24,567 bases of DNA from SIG440 sp045578305 (GCA_045578305.1 JAZNKA010000032.1:1-24567); one strand, 5' to 3'. Positions 15,313 through 23,538 are shown, numbered from the stretch's first letter. Notes: generated from the sequence alone by a model not told the origin. A program made the numbers and translations.

Positions 15313-15340
15313 ATTACAAAGCCATTACAGCCACATTACA
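15313..15340. promoter_or_regulatory. Triple WalR-like box (11-bp direct repeats)
   Basis: ATTACA occurs exactly three times, at 15313-15318, 15324-15329 and 15335-15340, with 5-base gaps. On the minus strand this reads TGTAAT-N5-TGTAAT-N5-TGTAAT, matching the published WalR/YycF consensus TGTWAH-N5-TGTWAH at every position. The 11-bp period is that of OmpR-family response regulators binding one DNA face. The array sits between divergent cell-wall-related genes and upstream of yycH/yycI. The Bacillus PhoP box (TTWACA-like repeats, read on the plus strand) is a weaker alternative, with one mismatch per repeat. Confidence 0.7.
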
Positions 15341-15404
15341 TTTTTCTAAAACATTTAACCCAAGATTTGTTGCTTGCGTATTATAAAACAAGAGGTGAAC
15401 TGAA

Positions 15405-15965
15405 TTGATTAAAATCTTTATTGACCCCGGTCATGGGGGTCCCGACCCCGGAGCGCAAGGCAATGGTGTCAGCGAAGAAGTCGTAAATCTTAATGTGTCC
15501 CTTGAGCTTGCCCGGCTTTTGCGAAACGCCGGCTTTGATGTCAGAATTTATCGCACGACCTCTGATGAAAATGTTCTCGCCGACAAAAATGCGGACCTCA
15601 GGAATCGTGCCGAAACCGCAAATCGTTGGGGGGCTGATTATTTCATCAGTATCCACACCAACAGCTCCGAGCGACCTGCTGCCCAGGGCGTTGAGGCTTA
15701 TGTCTATCGGCTTGGCACAACATCCGAAAGACTTGGGCAATCAATTGTGGACTCGGTTGCCGAAAATTTAGGGTCCGTCAACCGTGGCGTTATGCAAGCC
15801 AATTTTGCAGTCCTCAGGCGGACAGATATGCCTGCCGTATTGGTGGAGCTTGGTTATCTTACAAATGCTACCGAGGCACTGAATTTAAACAGCCGCGCTT
15901 GGCAACGGGCTGTTGCTGCTGCCATTTTTGAAGGTATAGTGGATTATACGGGGTACCCGAATTGA
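15405..15965 (+). CDS. N-acetylmuramoyl-L-alanine amidase (Amidase_3), no signal peptide
   Basis: The enzyme cleaves the bond between N-acetylmuramic acid and L-alanine in peptidoglycan. The 186-residue product is a bare Amidase_3 catalytic domain with all key residues: zinc ligands H10 (DPGHGG), Glu 24/25 (GVSEE) and H84 (ISIHTNSS), and the catalytic E148 (LVELGYLTN). It starts with TTG at 15405 after AGAGGTGA. An in-frame stop three codons upstream excludes an N-terminal extension, so there is no signal peptide, membrane helix or wall-binding domain. It could act in the cytoplasm after lysis, as in phage-type endolysins, or be exported unconventionally. It is monocistronic, with a terminator 11 bases downstream. 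Confidence 0.92.
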   Translation: MIKIFIDPGHGGPDPGAQGNGVSEEVVNLNVSLELARLLRNAGFDVRIYRTTSDENVLADKNADLRNRAETANRWGADYFISIHTNSSERPAAQGVEAYVYRLGTTSERLGQSIVDSVAENLGSVNRGVMQANFAVLRRTDMPAVLVELGYLTNATEALNLNSRAWQRAVAAAIFEGIVDYTGYPN

Positions 15966-15976
15966 CAATTTATGTC

Positions 15977-16014
15977 AAAAGGGATGTGATAAAAGCTTTA
16001 TCACATCCCTTTTT
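15977..16014. terminator. Bidirectional terminator between the amidase and VanW genes
   Basis: AAAAGGGATGTGATAA pairs with TTATCACATCCCTTTT across a short loop around 15993-15998. T runs lie on both strands, so it can end both convergent transcripts. Its right arm touches the stop codon of the VanW-family gene. Confidence 0.9.
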
Positions 16015-17771
16015 TATACATTAACTTCTTCCTCTACCTCTTCCTCAGTCGGAAGTTCTTCTTGTTCTTCAGGTTTTTCTTCATTCTCTTCGGCAGGCTT
16101 ATCCGTTTCTCCTTGCGGTTTTTCAGTTTCTTCTTTCGCTTTGTCGGTTTCTTCGGGGATTACCATGCCCGGGGTGTACGGTTTAAGCTGTTCAGCCGGA
16201 GTTTCTTTGTCCAAAGGATTTACCGTTTCTTCTCTTGGCGCTGCACGATATACACTTCGGGTCAGTTTTTCAGTCTTTACAACTTCTCCCGACTTTCTGA
16301 CAATACGCGAAGACGCCACAGCATAGCCTCCCGCACCCTTGTTGGTTATGTAAATATACCCCTTGGGGATTTCGGCATCTTCAATACGCTCGGTCTCAGG
16401 CTCGTAGGTCGCAGTTATTGTGTGGACAACTTCCACCTTAATATCAGGGTCCTTGACTCCAAGAATCGAACAGGTCAGTCGTCTGCCCGAAACCTCTGCC
16501 ACAATTTTTATCGGATACTCAGTATTGTTTTTTATTTTCAAGTCAATATACCCTTCGGCAATTGTTGCATCCTGTCCGGCAGGCATATAGCTTACCGGAA
16601 GAGAATGCGAGGTTCTGCTGACAATTTCAAGATTGGCATAAAGTGCTGCCGAATAAAGTGTGGATGAGGTTTGACAAATCCCGCCGCCTATACCGCTTTC
16701 GACCTTGTTGCCGATGTACACTCCTGCCTCACGATAACCATTTTCATAGGTTCGTCTTCCAATTGTCTGGTCATACGAAAAAACATCCCCCGGCATCAGA
16801 ATTTTTCCGTTTATGCGATTTGCTGTAAGGATAACATTCCCCGCACGTGCACTCGAGCTTGTGGAAAAATCCGAAGTCCAGCTTCCCATAGTGTCACGGA
16901 ATAAAAGCTCTTCAAGCTCTGCCTGTGTCCATTCGGGTTCCTCTGTTTTTACCTCTAATATAACCTCGGGCTGATTTGAATCAAGAGCCGCTTTTAAAGC
17001 AGCTTTTTCAAGTGTTATTCCCAACTTTTCGGGAATAATTAAAACTTCCCCGTCTTTCAGGCTATACTCCGCATCTTTCATAGGCGCCGTGATTTCTGCA
17101 TACAGCTTTTCCAAATCCGGCTTTTCTTCTTCAATCGTTTCAATCACAAAATCAATTTTGTTTACAGACGAATCAAACGCCGCTTTTGCAAGCTTTGCTG
17201 CCGCTTTTTTTCTGTCTACCATCCGTCCGCCGTGGCCACGCACAATTGTCAGGTTGCCGGGTTCTGCAGTATATCCTGTCTTCAAAGCTTCCACTTCTTT
17301 ATCTTTTGCAATCTCGCTTATTACAAAATCAAGGTACTTTTCGTCAACCGAAAATTCAAGCGGGATTTCTTCGCCTCTAAACAAAAACTCCAAAATTTTT
17401 GATGCTTTTTTTATTTTGCCGCCGTCTCTGCCTATCTCAAAAGCCTTTTGGGCGGTTTTTTTATTATCAATCGTCAAGTTGAAGTCGCTCAGCTTAACCT
17501 CTTTTTTATTCCCCTCACACTCAAGAACAATTGTCCTGTCTTTAATCTCGGTCCCAAAAATCGTCTTAAGTTCATTTTCAGCTTCGTTTGCGCTCATTCC
17601 GCCGATTTTTATTCCCTCGACCTTTATGTTGGGCAGGATTTTTGCATAAGACGCCGAATAAACGAAAAACGAGCAAAGCAGTACAACCGCCGCAAGACCA
17701 ATCCCACAAACCGCTACAATGCCTTTCGATTTTTTTATGTAATTCTTCATTTCAGCAAGCACTTTTTTCAT
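16014..17771 (-). CDS. VanW family protein with peptidoglycan-binding-type and G5 domains
   Basis: This is a 585-residue cell-envelope protein. After a basic start, a membrane helix spans about 18-40. Residues about 50-290 hold repeats like the putative peptidoglycan-binding domain usually found before VanW domains (VEGIKIGGMSANEAENEL is the typical opening). The VanW core follows, with GDVFSYDQTIGRRTYENGY and GIGGGICQTSSTLYSAAL. A G5-like segment (about 455-520) precedes a Pro/Glu/Lys-rich acidic tail of about 60 residues. The VanW biochemical role is not established; resistance to vancomycin should not be inferred. I start it at the ATG at 17771, which follows GAGAGGA; the upstream in-frame ATG at 17810 lacks a ribosome site. 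Confidence 0.9.
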   Translation of the reverse strand: MKKVLAEMKNYIKKSKGIVAVCGIGLAAVVLLCSFFVYSASYAKILPNIKVEGIKIGGMSANEAENELKTIFGTEIKDRTIVLECEGNKKEVKLSDFNLTIDNKKTAQKAFEIGRDGGKIKKASKILEFLFRGEEIPLEFSVDEKYLDFVISEIAKDKEVEALKTGYTAEPGNLTIVRGHGGRMVDRKKAAAKLAKAAFDSSVNKIDFVIETIEEEKPDLEKLYAEITAPMKDAEYSLKDGEVLIIPEKLGITLEKAALKAALDSNQPEVILEVKTEEPEWTQAELEELLFRDTMGSWTSDFSTSSSARAGNVILTANRINGKILMPGDVFSYDQTIGRRTYENGYREAGVYIGNKVESGIGGGICQTSSTLYSAALYANLEIVSRTSHSLPVSYMPAGQDATIAEGYIDLKIKNNTEYPIKIVAEVSGRRLTCSILGVKDPDIKVEVVHTITATYEPETERIEDAEIPKGYIYITNKGAGGYAVASSRIVRKSGEVVKTEKLTRSVYRAAPREETVNPLDKETPAEQLKPYTPGMVIPEETDKAKEETEKPQGETDKPAEENEEKPEEQEELPTEEEVEEEVNV

Positions 17772-17846
17772 AAAGTCTGTCCTCTCAACAGTTGAATAAT
17801 TTAGCTTCATCTTATTTGTATTTAAGTTTTATTCAAATATACCTTG

Positions 17847-17874
17847 ATTTTATCACACAAAGACAAAAAGTCAA
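17847..17874 (-). promoter_or_regulatory. Promoter of the VanW-family gene
   Basis: On the minus strand TTGACT (complement of 17869-17874), a 16-base spacer and TAAAAT (complement of 17847-17852) lie about 75 bases before the chosen start. The rest of the divergent region up to the germination operon shows no confident sigma-G or sigma-A promoter for the rightward genes. Confidence 0.6.
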
Positions 17875-17943
17875 TAGGTTTTAAAAACTTTTGACCCGAC
17901 TAAATATTGCAAAAATGGAAATACTTAACCTGAGGTGATTTTT

Positions 17944-19539
17944 TTGAACTTTAGCGACCTTGAACCAAGCAAAAACAACTCTAACGAAAACAACCCCGGT
18001 ATAAACTCATATATAAAAAACAATATTCAAAATAAAGATTCACTTGTCTACAAAACCGGCGAAGTCAGCCCCGTATTAAAGGAAAACTACGACTTTTTGC
18101 ACGACGCCTTTGATGCCGATAAGAATTTTGACATTGTCTTTCGGATGTTCAAAGTAAATCTTGACAGCGAGTTTGTCGATGCCTTTTTGATTTTTTATGA
18201 CGGTCTGTCAAACAAAGAATATGTCAATCGTGACCTTCTTTTCCCGCTTATGTCAGGAAGCTTTGGCGTTAAATCCCCGTGCGAAACACTTGAAGATTCA
18301 ATACATCAATGTATAATCTCGCAGGCGCCCAACTCCAAAATTTCTGAGCTTAAAAGCATTATCGAGCTTGTCGGATTCGGCAACTGTGCGGTTTTTGTGG
18401 ATGGTTGCAAATGTGCCTTTGTTGCCGACATAAAAGGCTGGGGCGCCCGAAGTGTTGGAACGCCACTTACCGAGGCAGTTCTTTCGGGTCCTCAGGAAGC
18501 CTTTTGCGAAACGGTAATGACAAACATCGCTTTGGTGCGAAAAATCCTGAAAGACCCCAACCTTATTGCCGAGAATATTCCTGTGGGTACGGTCAGCAAA
18601 ACCCCCTGTGCCCTTATGTATATAAACGGAATAACCAACAAAAGCCTTGTCGAAGCTGCACGAAACCGCCTCAAATCAATAGATACTGAGTACATTTTTT
18701 CCTCTGCCGACATCGAAATGTTTGTCGAAGAAAGTACCGTTTTCCCGCTCCCTCAGCTTCTTAAAAGTGAGCGCCCCGACCGTGTTGCCGCACAGTTGAG
18801 CGACGGCAAAGTTGCAATTTTGGTCCAAGGAAGTCCGTTTGTTCTTATTCTTCCTGCCTCTGCCGGTGACCTTGCCGAAGCATCCGAGGACAACTATGTC
18901 CGCATTGCCGAGGCAAACTTTATGCGTTTTGTCCGCCTTATCGGTTGCTTTCTTGCTATGTTTTTGCCCGGAATTTTTATCAGCATTGCCCTCTATCACC
19001 ACGAAAGCATCCCGACAGACCTGCTTTTTGCAATAGAGGCAAGCCGCGAGCAAATGCCCTTTCCCATTGCCTTGGAACTTGTTGTTATGCTTCTTTCGTT
19101 CGAACTTATCAAAGAAGCCTCCATTCGTGTCCCTGACCCGATCGGCTCAACCTTGGGCATAGTGGGTGGCCTTATCCTCGGTCAGTCTGCGGTATCTGCA
19201 AACGTTGCAAGTCCACTGCTTATCATAATCGTCTCGCTCTCTGCACTTGGCGCATTCGCCGCTCCGTCGGCTTCTGTTTCAAGAGCACTTTCAGTTTTGC
19301 AGTTCTGGTTTATTTTGTTTGGCACGCTTGCAGGTTTTCTGGGGCTTGCCTTTGGTATATTTACCCTTGTAATATACCTTGCATCAGGGACTTCATTTGG
19401 TGTTCCTTATTTGTCAGGCTCGGTCAATCCTTTTTTTGTGACTCCCATATGGCGCCGCGAAAAAAGACCCGGAAGTCTGCATACTCAAAGGTTTCGCAAA
19501 CAACCTCATATCAGTCGCAAGTGGAAAGGAGATGTCTGA
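17944..19539 (+). CDS. Spore germination protein, GerA family (germinant receptor A subunit)
   Basis: This is the A subunit of a Ger-type nutrient germinant receptor in the spore inner membrane. The 531-residue product has the usual large soluble N-terminal part, with family segments such as CALMYINGITNKSLVEAARNR and PQLLKSERPDRVAAQL. A membrane region of several helices follows from about residue 330 (CFLAMFLPGIFISIALYHHE onward), then a basic C-terminal tail. I start it at the TTG at 17944 because GAGGTGA ends 5 bases before it; the GTG at 17935 lies within that site. It is the first gene of an A-B-C operon and overlaps the B gene by 8 bases. It implies that the organism makes endospores. 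Confidence 0.93.
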   Translation: MNFSDLEPSKNNSNENNPGINSYIKNNIQNKDSLVYKTGEVSPVLKENYDFLHDAFDADKNFDIVFRMFKVNLDSEFVDAFLIFYDGLSNKEYVNRDLLFPLMSGSFGVKSPCETLEDSIHQCIISQAPNSKISELKSIIELVGFGNCAVFVDGCKCAFVADIKGWGARSVGTPLTEAVLSGPQEAFCETVMTNIALVRKILKDPNLIAENIPVGTVSKTPCALMYINGITNKSLVEAARNRLKSIDTEYIFSSADIEMFVEESTVFPLPQLLKSERPDRVAAQLSDGKVAILVQGSPFVLILPASAGDLAEASEDNYVRIAEANFMRFVRLIGCFLAMFLPGIFISIALYHHESIPTDLLFAIEASREQMPFPIALELVVMLLSFELIKEASIRVPDPIGSTLGIVGGLILGQSAVSANVASPLLIIIVSLSALGAFAAPSASVSRALSVLQFWFILFGTLAGFLGLAFGIFTLVIYLASGTSFGVPYLSGSVNPFFVTPIWRREKRPGSLHTQRFRKQPHISRKWKGDV

Positions 19540-20629
19540 TATAAACAACAAAAACTTTATCCCGTTTGAAAGCCGCAGTTTTTATTTTGTGTTGATAAAT
19601 TTACTGACTTTTCGAATATTTTCACGACTTCCTGCACTTTTCCCCCTGTTTTCCGGCAATGCTGCCGCGCTTTCGTCTTTGTTTTCGGGTGTGATTGCTT
19701 TTGGAGTGATTTTTTTAATCACCCTATCTTTGAAAAAACATCATTGCCCTAACCTTGCCGATTCTGCATTTGCAGCATTCGGTAAAATAGGAGGACTTAT
19801 CGTCTGCATCATAAGTGCCTTTTGCCTTTTACTCTCTGCAACCGTCACTTTGGGAGAGCTTTGTCATCTGGCAAAGGCAATTTCGTTTCCTGCATCGCCG
19901 TTTTGGTTTGTCCTTTTGTTTTTTGCTATTTCGGCTGTTTGGGGGGCGAGCCAGGGTGTGAACGCGCTTGCCCGCACACACAGCGTCTTTGTGCCGATTA
20001 TAGTACTCGGTCTTATTGTTTTGATTGTCTCCACCGTTTTCAGGGGCGACGCATCAAATCTGTTGCCGATTTTGGGCAGCGGTACCGAAGCAGTTTTTGG
20101 CAAAAGCCTTTCCGGAACCGTTATGTATGCCGATTTGCTTGTTTTCTTTTTGCTTATTCCGCCAAAATCAAAGGCTCCCGTTTCGTCGAAAAAAATCCTC
20201 ACCGCCTCGGCAATCGGGATTTTGCTGACCTGTCTTTTTGTCCTTGCCCTCAACCTGTCGGTTTCGCCATCAATAATTTCAAGTGATAGTTTCCCATTTT
20301 ATCTGCTTATGAAAGAGGTTTATTATGGACGATTTTTTCAACGGATTGACTGTGTAATGCTGCTTATATCTGCGCTTTCGGGAATGCTCTATCTCTCGCT
20401 TAATGCCTCCGCCTTTTCGCATATTGCAGGTCGTATTTTCAAGACCCGCCGTCAAAAGCTTATTCCACCTTTTTATATGGCAGGCGTATCAATCTTTGCA
20501 CTTTTGACAAATGTGCTCAGTTCAAAAATAATCGAATTTTTGTTCTTTGCCTTTGCTTTTGCCGGAATCTTACTTGTAATAATAACATTGTTTTTTTTCG
20601 GAAGGAGAGTTCCTGATGAAAATATTTAG
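19532..20629 (+). CDS. GerB-type spore germination permease (germinant receptor B subunit)
   Basis: This 365-residue integral membrane protein has about ten hydrophobic helices and resembles amino-acid/polyamine permeases; in Ger receptors the B subunit contributes to nutrient sensing. Family features include the GASQGVNALARTHSVFVP-like central segment and a short polar N-terminus. The ATG at 19532 overlaps the A-subunit stop (ATGTCTGA). AAGGAG abuts the ATG with no spacer and no other in-frame start is near, so translation may rely on coupling to the A gene. The C-subunit gene overlaps its end by 14 bases. Confidence 0.92.
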   Translation: MSDINNKNFIPFESRSFYFVLINLLTFRIFSRLPALFPLFSGNAAALSSLFSGVIAFGVIFLITLSLKKHHCPNLADSAFAAFGKIGGLIVCIISAFCLLLSATVTLGELCHLAKAISFPASPFWFVLLFFAISAVWGASQGVNALARTHSVFVPIIVLGLIVLIVSTVFRGDASNLLPILGSGTEAVFGKSLSGTVMYADLLVFFLLIPPKSKAPVSSKKILTASAIGILLTCLFVLALNLSVSPSIISSDSFPFYLLMKEVYYGRFFQRIDCVMLLISALSGMLYLSLNASAFSHIAGRIFKTRRQKLIPPFYMAGVSIFALLTNVLSSKIIEFLFFAFAFAGILLVIITLFFFGRRVPDENI

Positions 20630-21800
20630 TATTTTTTTAGCACTTGTTTTGTCTTTTTCGCTTTGCGGATGCTATGACAGCAAAGAAATCGACGAAACTG
20701 CATATATCATCGCACTCGGGATTGACAAAGCCGAGACTTCAGGGTTTAACTACACATTTCAATTTTCCGCACCGCTTGCAACCACGAATCACGAGGGCGG
20801 CGGAGGCGAAAAGGAAGGCGAGTCAAAAGAAAACCCCACCGTCCGCAATATTGTAATAAATGCCCCTGACTTTTATACCGCAAAAAACCTGACAAACAAT
20901 TTTTTAAGCAAAACAGTGGATATGTCGCACCTGAAGCTGATTGTTTTTTCGGCATCTGTCGACCAAAATGGTTTTTCAGAGCATTCTCAATTTATGCTTC
21001 GCGAACGGGAAGTCAGGCCCCACACCGCCGTTGCATTGTCCGTGACAACCGCCGAAGAATATTTAAAAAGCATCAATCCCGAGCTTGAAGCCAACACCGC
21101 CAAGTACTACGAGCTGATGTCACTTCGTTCCAACAATGTGTATTCCCCAACCAAACGGCTTTCGGACTTTGTTGACGAGATAAGCTCCGAAAGCGGTGTT
21201 TCGTGTCTGCCGACAGCGGCGACGGGAAGCACAACACAACCGTCGGCAATTCAAAGCAACACAAACAGTTGGATTTCGATTGGCGACACAAGCGTCAAAT
21301 CACAAAAAGCCCGGATGCAAGGAATGGCAGTATTCAAAAATGGTCAACCAACCGCGGCTTTGGACGGCAATTTTGCAATTCTTTACAACATTTTAAACCG
21401 CGACATAAAAAGCTGTATCATAACACTTAAAAACCCTCACCTTAAGGACTCGTTTTTAAACTTTCGGCTGAATATACCCCACCCGGCAGAATATTCACTT
21501 GACCATACAAAAAAGCCTTGCCGGATAAAAATCAGCCAAGGCTTTGATATTGAATTTTTCGGCAACAATTTGCCAAGTGGATTTTCGTCCTATGACGAGC
21601 TTTTTTCTTTTGCCGACCGCTCGATAACTCAACAAATTTCAGAATATTTTTACGAACTTTCGCGAGGATGTCGTGCAGATATTATGAAAATAGGCGACAG
21701 TTTTAAAAAAAGCTTCTGGACAACCGAAAACTTTCTTGCATCAGCTTGGGAAAATGTGTTCACTTCGGCAGAATTTGAAGTTGACATCTACTTTATCTGA
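20616..21800 (+). CDS. Ger(x)C family spore germination lipoprotein (germinant receptor C subunit)
   Basis: This is the lipoprotein subunit of the germinant receptor, anchored outside the spore inner membrane. The 394-residue product has a lipoprotein signal (hydrophobic core, lipobox ending at C19 in LCGC) followed by the family opening DSKEIDETAYIIALGIDKAE. The C-terminal domain ends near FWTTENFLASAWENVF. A Gly/Glu-rich insert (GGGGEKEGESKE, about 67-78) and a Ser/Thr-rich stretch near 200-220 look flexible. GGAAGGAG precedes the ATG. The stop codon overlaps the convergent mtaB stop by 8 bases, leaving no room for a terminator. Confidence 0.92.
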   Translation: MKIFSIFLALVLSFSLCGCYDSKEIDETAYIIALGIDKAETSGFNYTFQFSAPLATTNHEGGGGEKEGESKENPTVRNIVINAPDFYTAKNLTNNFLSKTVDMSHLKLIVFSASVDQNGFSEHSQFMLREREVRPHTAVALSVTTAEEYLKSINPELEANTAKYYELMSLRSNNVYSPTKRLSDFVDEISSESGVSCLPTAATGSTTQPSAIQSNTNSWISIGDTSVKSQKARMQGMAVFKNGQPTAALDGNFAILYNILNRDIKSCIITLKNPHLKDSFLNFRLNIPHPAEYSLDHTKKPCRIKISQGFDIEFFGNNLPSGFSSYDELFSFADRSITQQISEYFYELSRGCRADIMKIGDSFKKSFWTTENFLASAWENVFTSAEFEVDIYFI

Positions 21801-23046
21801 AGGTATAGCTGACAATCTTTCCGCTTATGTCCTCGTCGCTTTCGACAAATACATCCATATAGTTTGGCGTTGTTGCGTGAAATCTGCCGTCCTTTGTGCG
21901 CACTTCGACAAGGACATCCACCGTTCTTCCTTTGTATGAGTCATAAAAATCTGCCTTCATCTGCTTTTCAAGCTCAAGCATTTTTTGACTGCGCGACTCT
22001 TTGACTTGTTCGGACACCTGATTTTCCATCTCTGCCGCAACCGTACCCGGACGCTTTGAATATTTGAAAATATGCATCTGCATAAAACCGATGCTTTTGC
22101 AAAAATTGTAAGACTCCTCAAATTCCTCATCGGTCTCGCCGGGGAAACCAACCATTAAGTCTGTGGTTATTGATGTGTCTGGTATGTTTGCTCTCAAAAG
22201 TTCAACTGCCTGCATATATTCTTCGGCTGTATAACGGCGTTTCATACGCTCAAGAGTCCCGGTCGAACCGCTTTGAAGAGATAAATGAAACTGCGGACAA
22301 AGGTTGGCTAAATTTTTGATTCTGGCAACAAAATCCTCGGTTATAACAACCGGCTCTATCGAGCCAAGCCGTACCCTTTTTATACCGTCAACAGCACAAA
22401 CTGCCTCAACAACATCAACAAGTGAAAGGCCGTTTTTCAAATCCTTGCCATAAGAGCCAATGTGGATGCCTGTCAGCACAACCTCCGAAAATCCGTTTTG
22501 CGCAAGAGATTTTACCTCATCAACAATTTTTTCGATTTGACGCGATCGCACAGGTCCCCTTGCATATGGGATTATGCAGTATGTGCAAAAATTGCTGCAA
22601 CCGTCTTCAATCTTGACCGTTGCACGAATACGGCTTTGGTCCGATGCAGTCCCCAGTTCTTCAAAGCTTCTTTCTTTCATTATGTCACTCCTGAGTATTT
22701 GGCGTTTGCCTTTTAATGCGTCCTCCACAAGCTCGCATATCCTGCCTCTGCCCGAAGTGCCAATCATCACATCTACATCGGGCGAGTCTTTCAGCGCATC
22801 GGGGTCGGTCTGCGAATAGCACCCCATAACTGCAACTATGGCATCAGGGTTATCTTTTTTTGCCTTGTGTATCTGCTGCCTTGATTTTTGAGCCCCCATA
22901 CTCGTCACCGCACAGGTGTTGATTACAACAACGTCAGCCTTGCCTGATTTTGCCACAGTATAGCCTTTTTGCCTGAATATTTCAGCAAGCGCCTGGCTCT
23001 CATAAAAATTGGTTTTGCAGCCTAAAGTTATAAATTTTACTTTCAT
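21793..23046 (-). CDS. mtaB: tRNA t6A37 C2-methylthiotransferase (MtaB family)
   Basis: This radical SAM enzyme converts t6A37 to ms2t6A37 in ANN-decoding tRNAs. The 417-residue product has the MTTase domain with C10 (LGCKTNFYES), C45 (NTCAVTS) and C76 (GCYSQ) for the auxiliary cluster. The radical SAM motif is C150-x3-C154-x2-C157 (DGCSNFCTYCIIPYARG). A C-terminal TRAM-type domain starts at about YKGRTVDVLVE. The GCKTN and CAVTS pattern fits MtaB better than MiaB or RimO. I start it at the ATG at 23046, where the family sequence MKVKFITLGC begins. An in-frame extension to 23202 is not credible because it runs through the divergent promoters. Confidence 0.94.
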   Translation of the reverse strand: MKVKFITLGCKTNFYESQALAEIFRQKGYTVAKSGKADVVVINTCAVTSMGAQKSRQQIHKAKKDNPDAIVAVMGCYSQTDPDALKDSPDVDVMIGTSGRGRICELVEDALKGKRQILRSDIMKERSFEELGTASDQSRIRATVKIEDGCSNFCTYCIIPYARGPVRSRQIEKIVDEVKSLAQNGFSEVVLTGIHIGSYGKDLKNGLSLVDVVEAVCAVDGIKRVRLGSIEPVVITEDFVARIKNLANLCPQFHLSLQSGSTGTLERMKRRYTAEEYMQAVELLRANIPDTSITTDLMVGFPGETDEEFEESYNFCKSIGFMQMHIFKYSKRPGTVAAEMENQVSEQVKESRSQKMLELEKQMKADFYDSYKGRTVDVLVEVRTKDGRFHATTPNYMDVFVESDEDISGKIVSYTFR

Positions 23047-23097
23047 TTTCAAAACTTCCAATTCTTTTTGGTTTTCCAAATAAAAATTTGTGATAAA

Positions 23098-23126
23098 ATT
23101 ATACACTTTTTTATTGACTATTTCAA
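23098..23126 (-). promoter_or_regulatory. mtaB promoter
   Basis: On the minus strand TTGAAA (complement of 23121-23126), a 17-base spacer and a perfect TATAAT (complement of 23098-23103) lie about 52 bases before the mtaB ATG. It interlocks with the rightward promoter at 23114-23142. Confidence 0.75.
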
Positions 23127-23142
23127 GAAAAAAATATATAAT
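23114..23142 (+). promoter_or_regulatory. Promoter of the HPr-like gene
   Basis: TTGACT (23114-23119), a 17-base spacer and a perfect TATAAT (23137-23142) precede an untranslated leader of about 70 bases. Its -35 lies between the -35 and -10 of the divergent mtaB promoter, so the two cannot be fully occupied at the same time. Confidence 0.8.
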
Positions 23143-23219
23143 ATATACGATTGAAGGGAATTTTTTCAACTTATTGAATTTTTTTGCCCTCAAATCAAAC
23201 AAAGTTTAGGAGGTTTTTT

Positions 23220-23447
23220 ATGAAAACATTCAATGTTTTGCTCAGTTCTATCAACGATGTTAAAAACTTTGTCAACATTGTAAGCCGTTTTGATTATGAC
23301 ATCGATCTGGCTTCGGGAAGATATGTTGTTGACGCAAAGTCTATTATGGGTATCTTCAGTCTTGACCTCAGCAAGCCTATCGCTGTTGAAGTTCAGAATG
23401 ATGACTGTGCTGACCTTTTGGAACTCCTCAAACCCTACATCCAGTAA
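23220..23447 (+). CDS. HPr-like (Crh-like) protein lacking the phosphorylated His
   Basis: HPr carries phosphate from enzyme I to PTS permeases on His15 and is a regulatory target at Ser46. The 75-residue product keeps the HPr length and fold pattern, and especially the Ser46 region as DAKSIMGIFSLD (37-48). The IHARPA active-site stretch is INDVKN, so the His is absent. It therefore cannot act as a PTS phosphocarrier; a Ser-phosphorylated regulator like Bacillus Crh, which also lacks His15, is a possibility (inference). TTAGGAGG precedes the ATG at 23220, and a strong promoter lies upstream. The next gene is tadA after a structured spacer. Confidence 0.82.
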   Translation: MKTFNVLLSSINDVKNFVNIVSRFDYDIDLASGRYVVDAKSIMGIFSLDLSKPIAVEVQNDDCADLLELLKPYIQ

Positions 23448-23474
23448 TCCAAAACTCAGACAAAAATATCGCAT

Positions 23475-23538
23475 GGGCAATACCTTTTGGTCTTTCGTTT
23501 TTAAAACGAATTTGAGACCTTGGGTTTTTGTGCCCTTT
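23475..23538 (+). terminator. Structured spacer / weak terminator between the HPr-like gene and tadA
   Basis: An outer stem GGGCA (23475-23479) with TGCCC (23531-23535) encloses a hairpin, GGTCT...AGACC (23489-23493 with 23514-23518), containing an inner CGTTTT/AAAACG. It is followed by only four T. It may end the HPr-like transcript partially or act as a leader structure for tadA. Confidence 0.45.

Noticed and set aside
15313..15340. Start of a CRISPR array or simple satellite.
   Set aside because: The repeats are six bases with 5-base gaps and occur only three times in an intergenic promoter region; a regulator-binding array explains them better.
16014..17771. Vancomycin-resistance gene because of the VanW domain.
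   Set aside because: VanW domains are common in surface proteins without resistance; no vanHAX or van regulatory genes are present.
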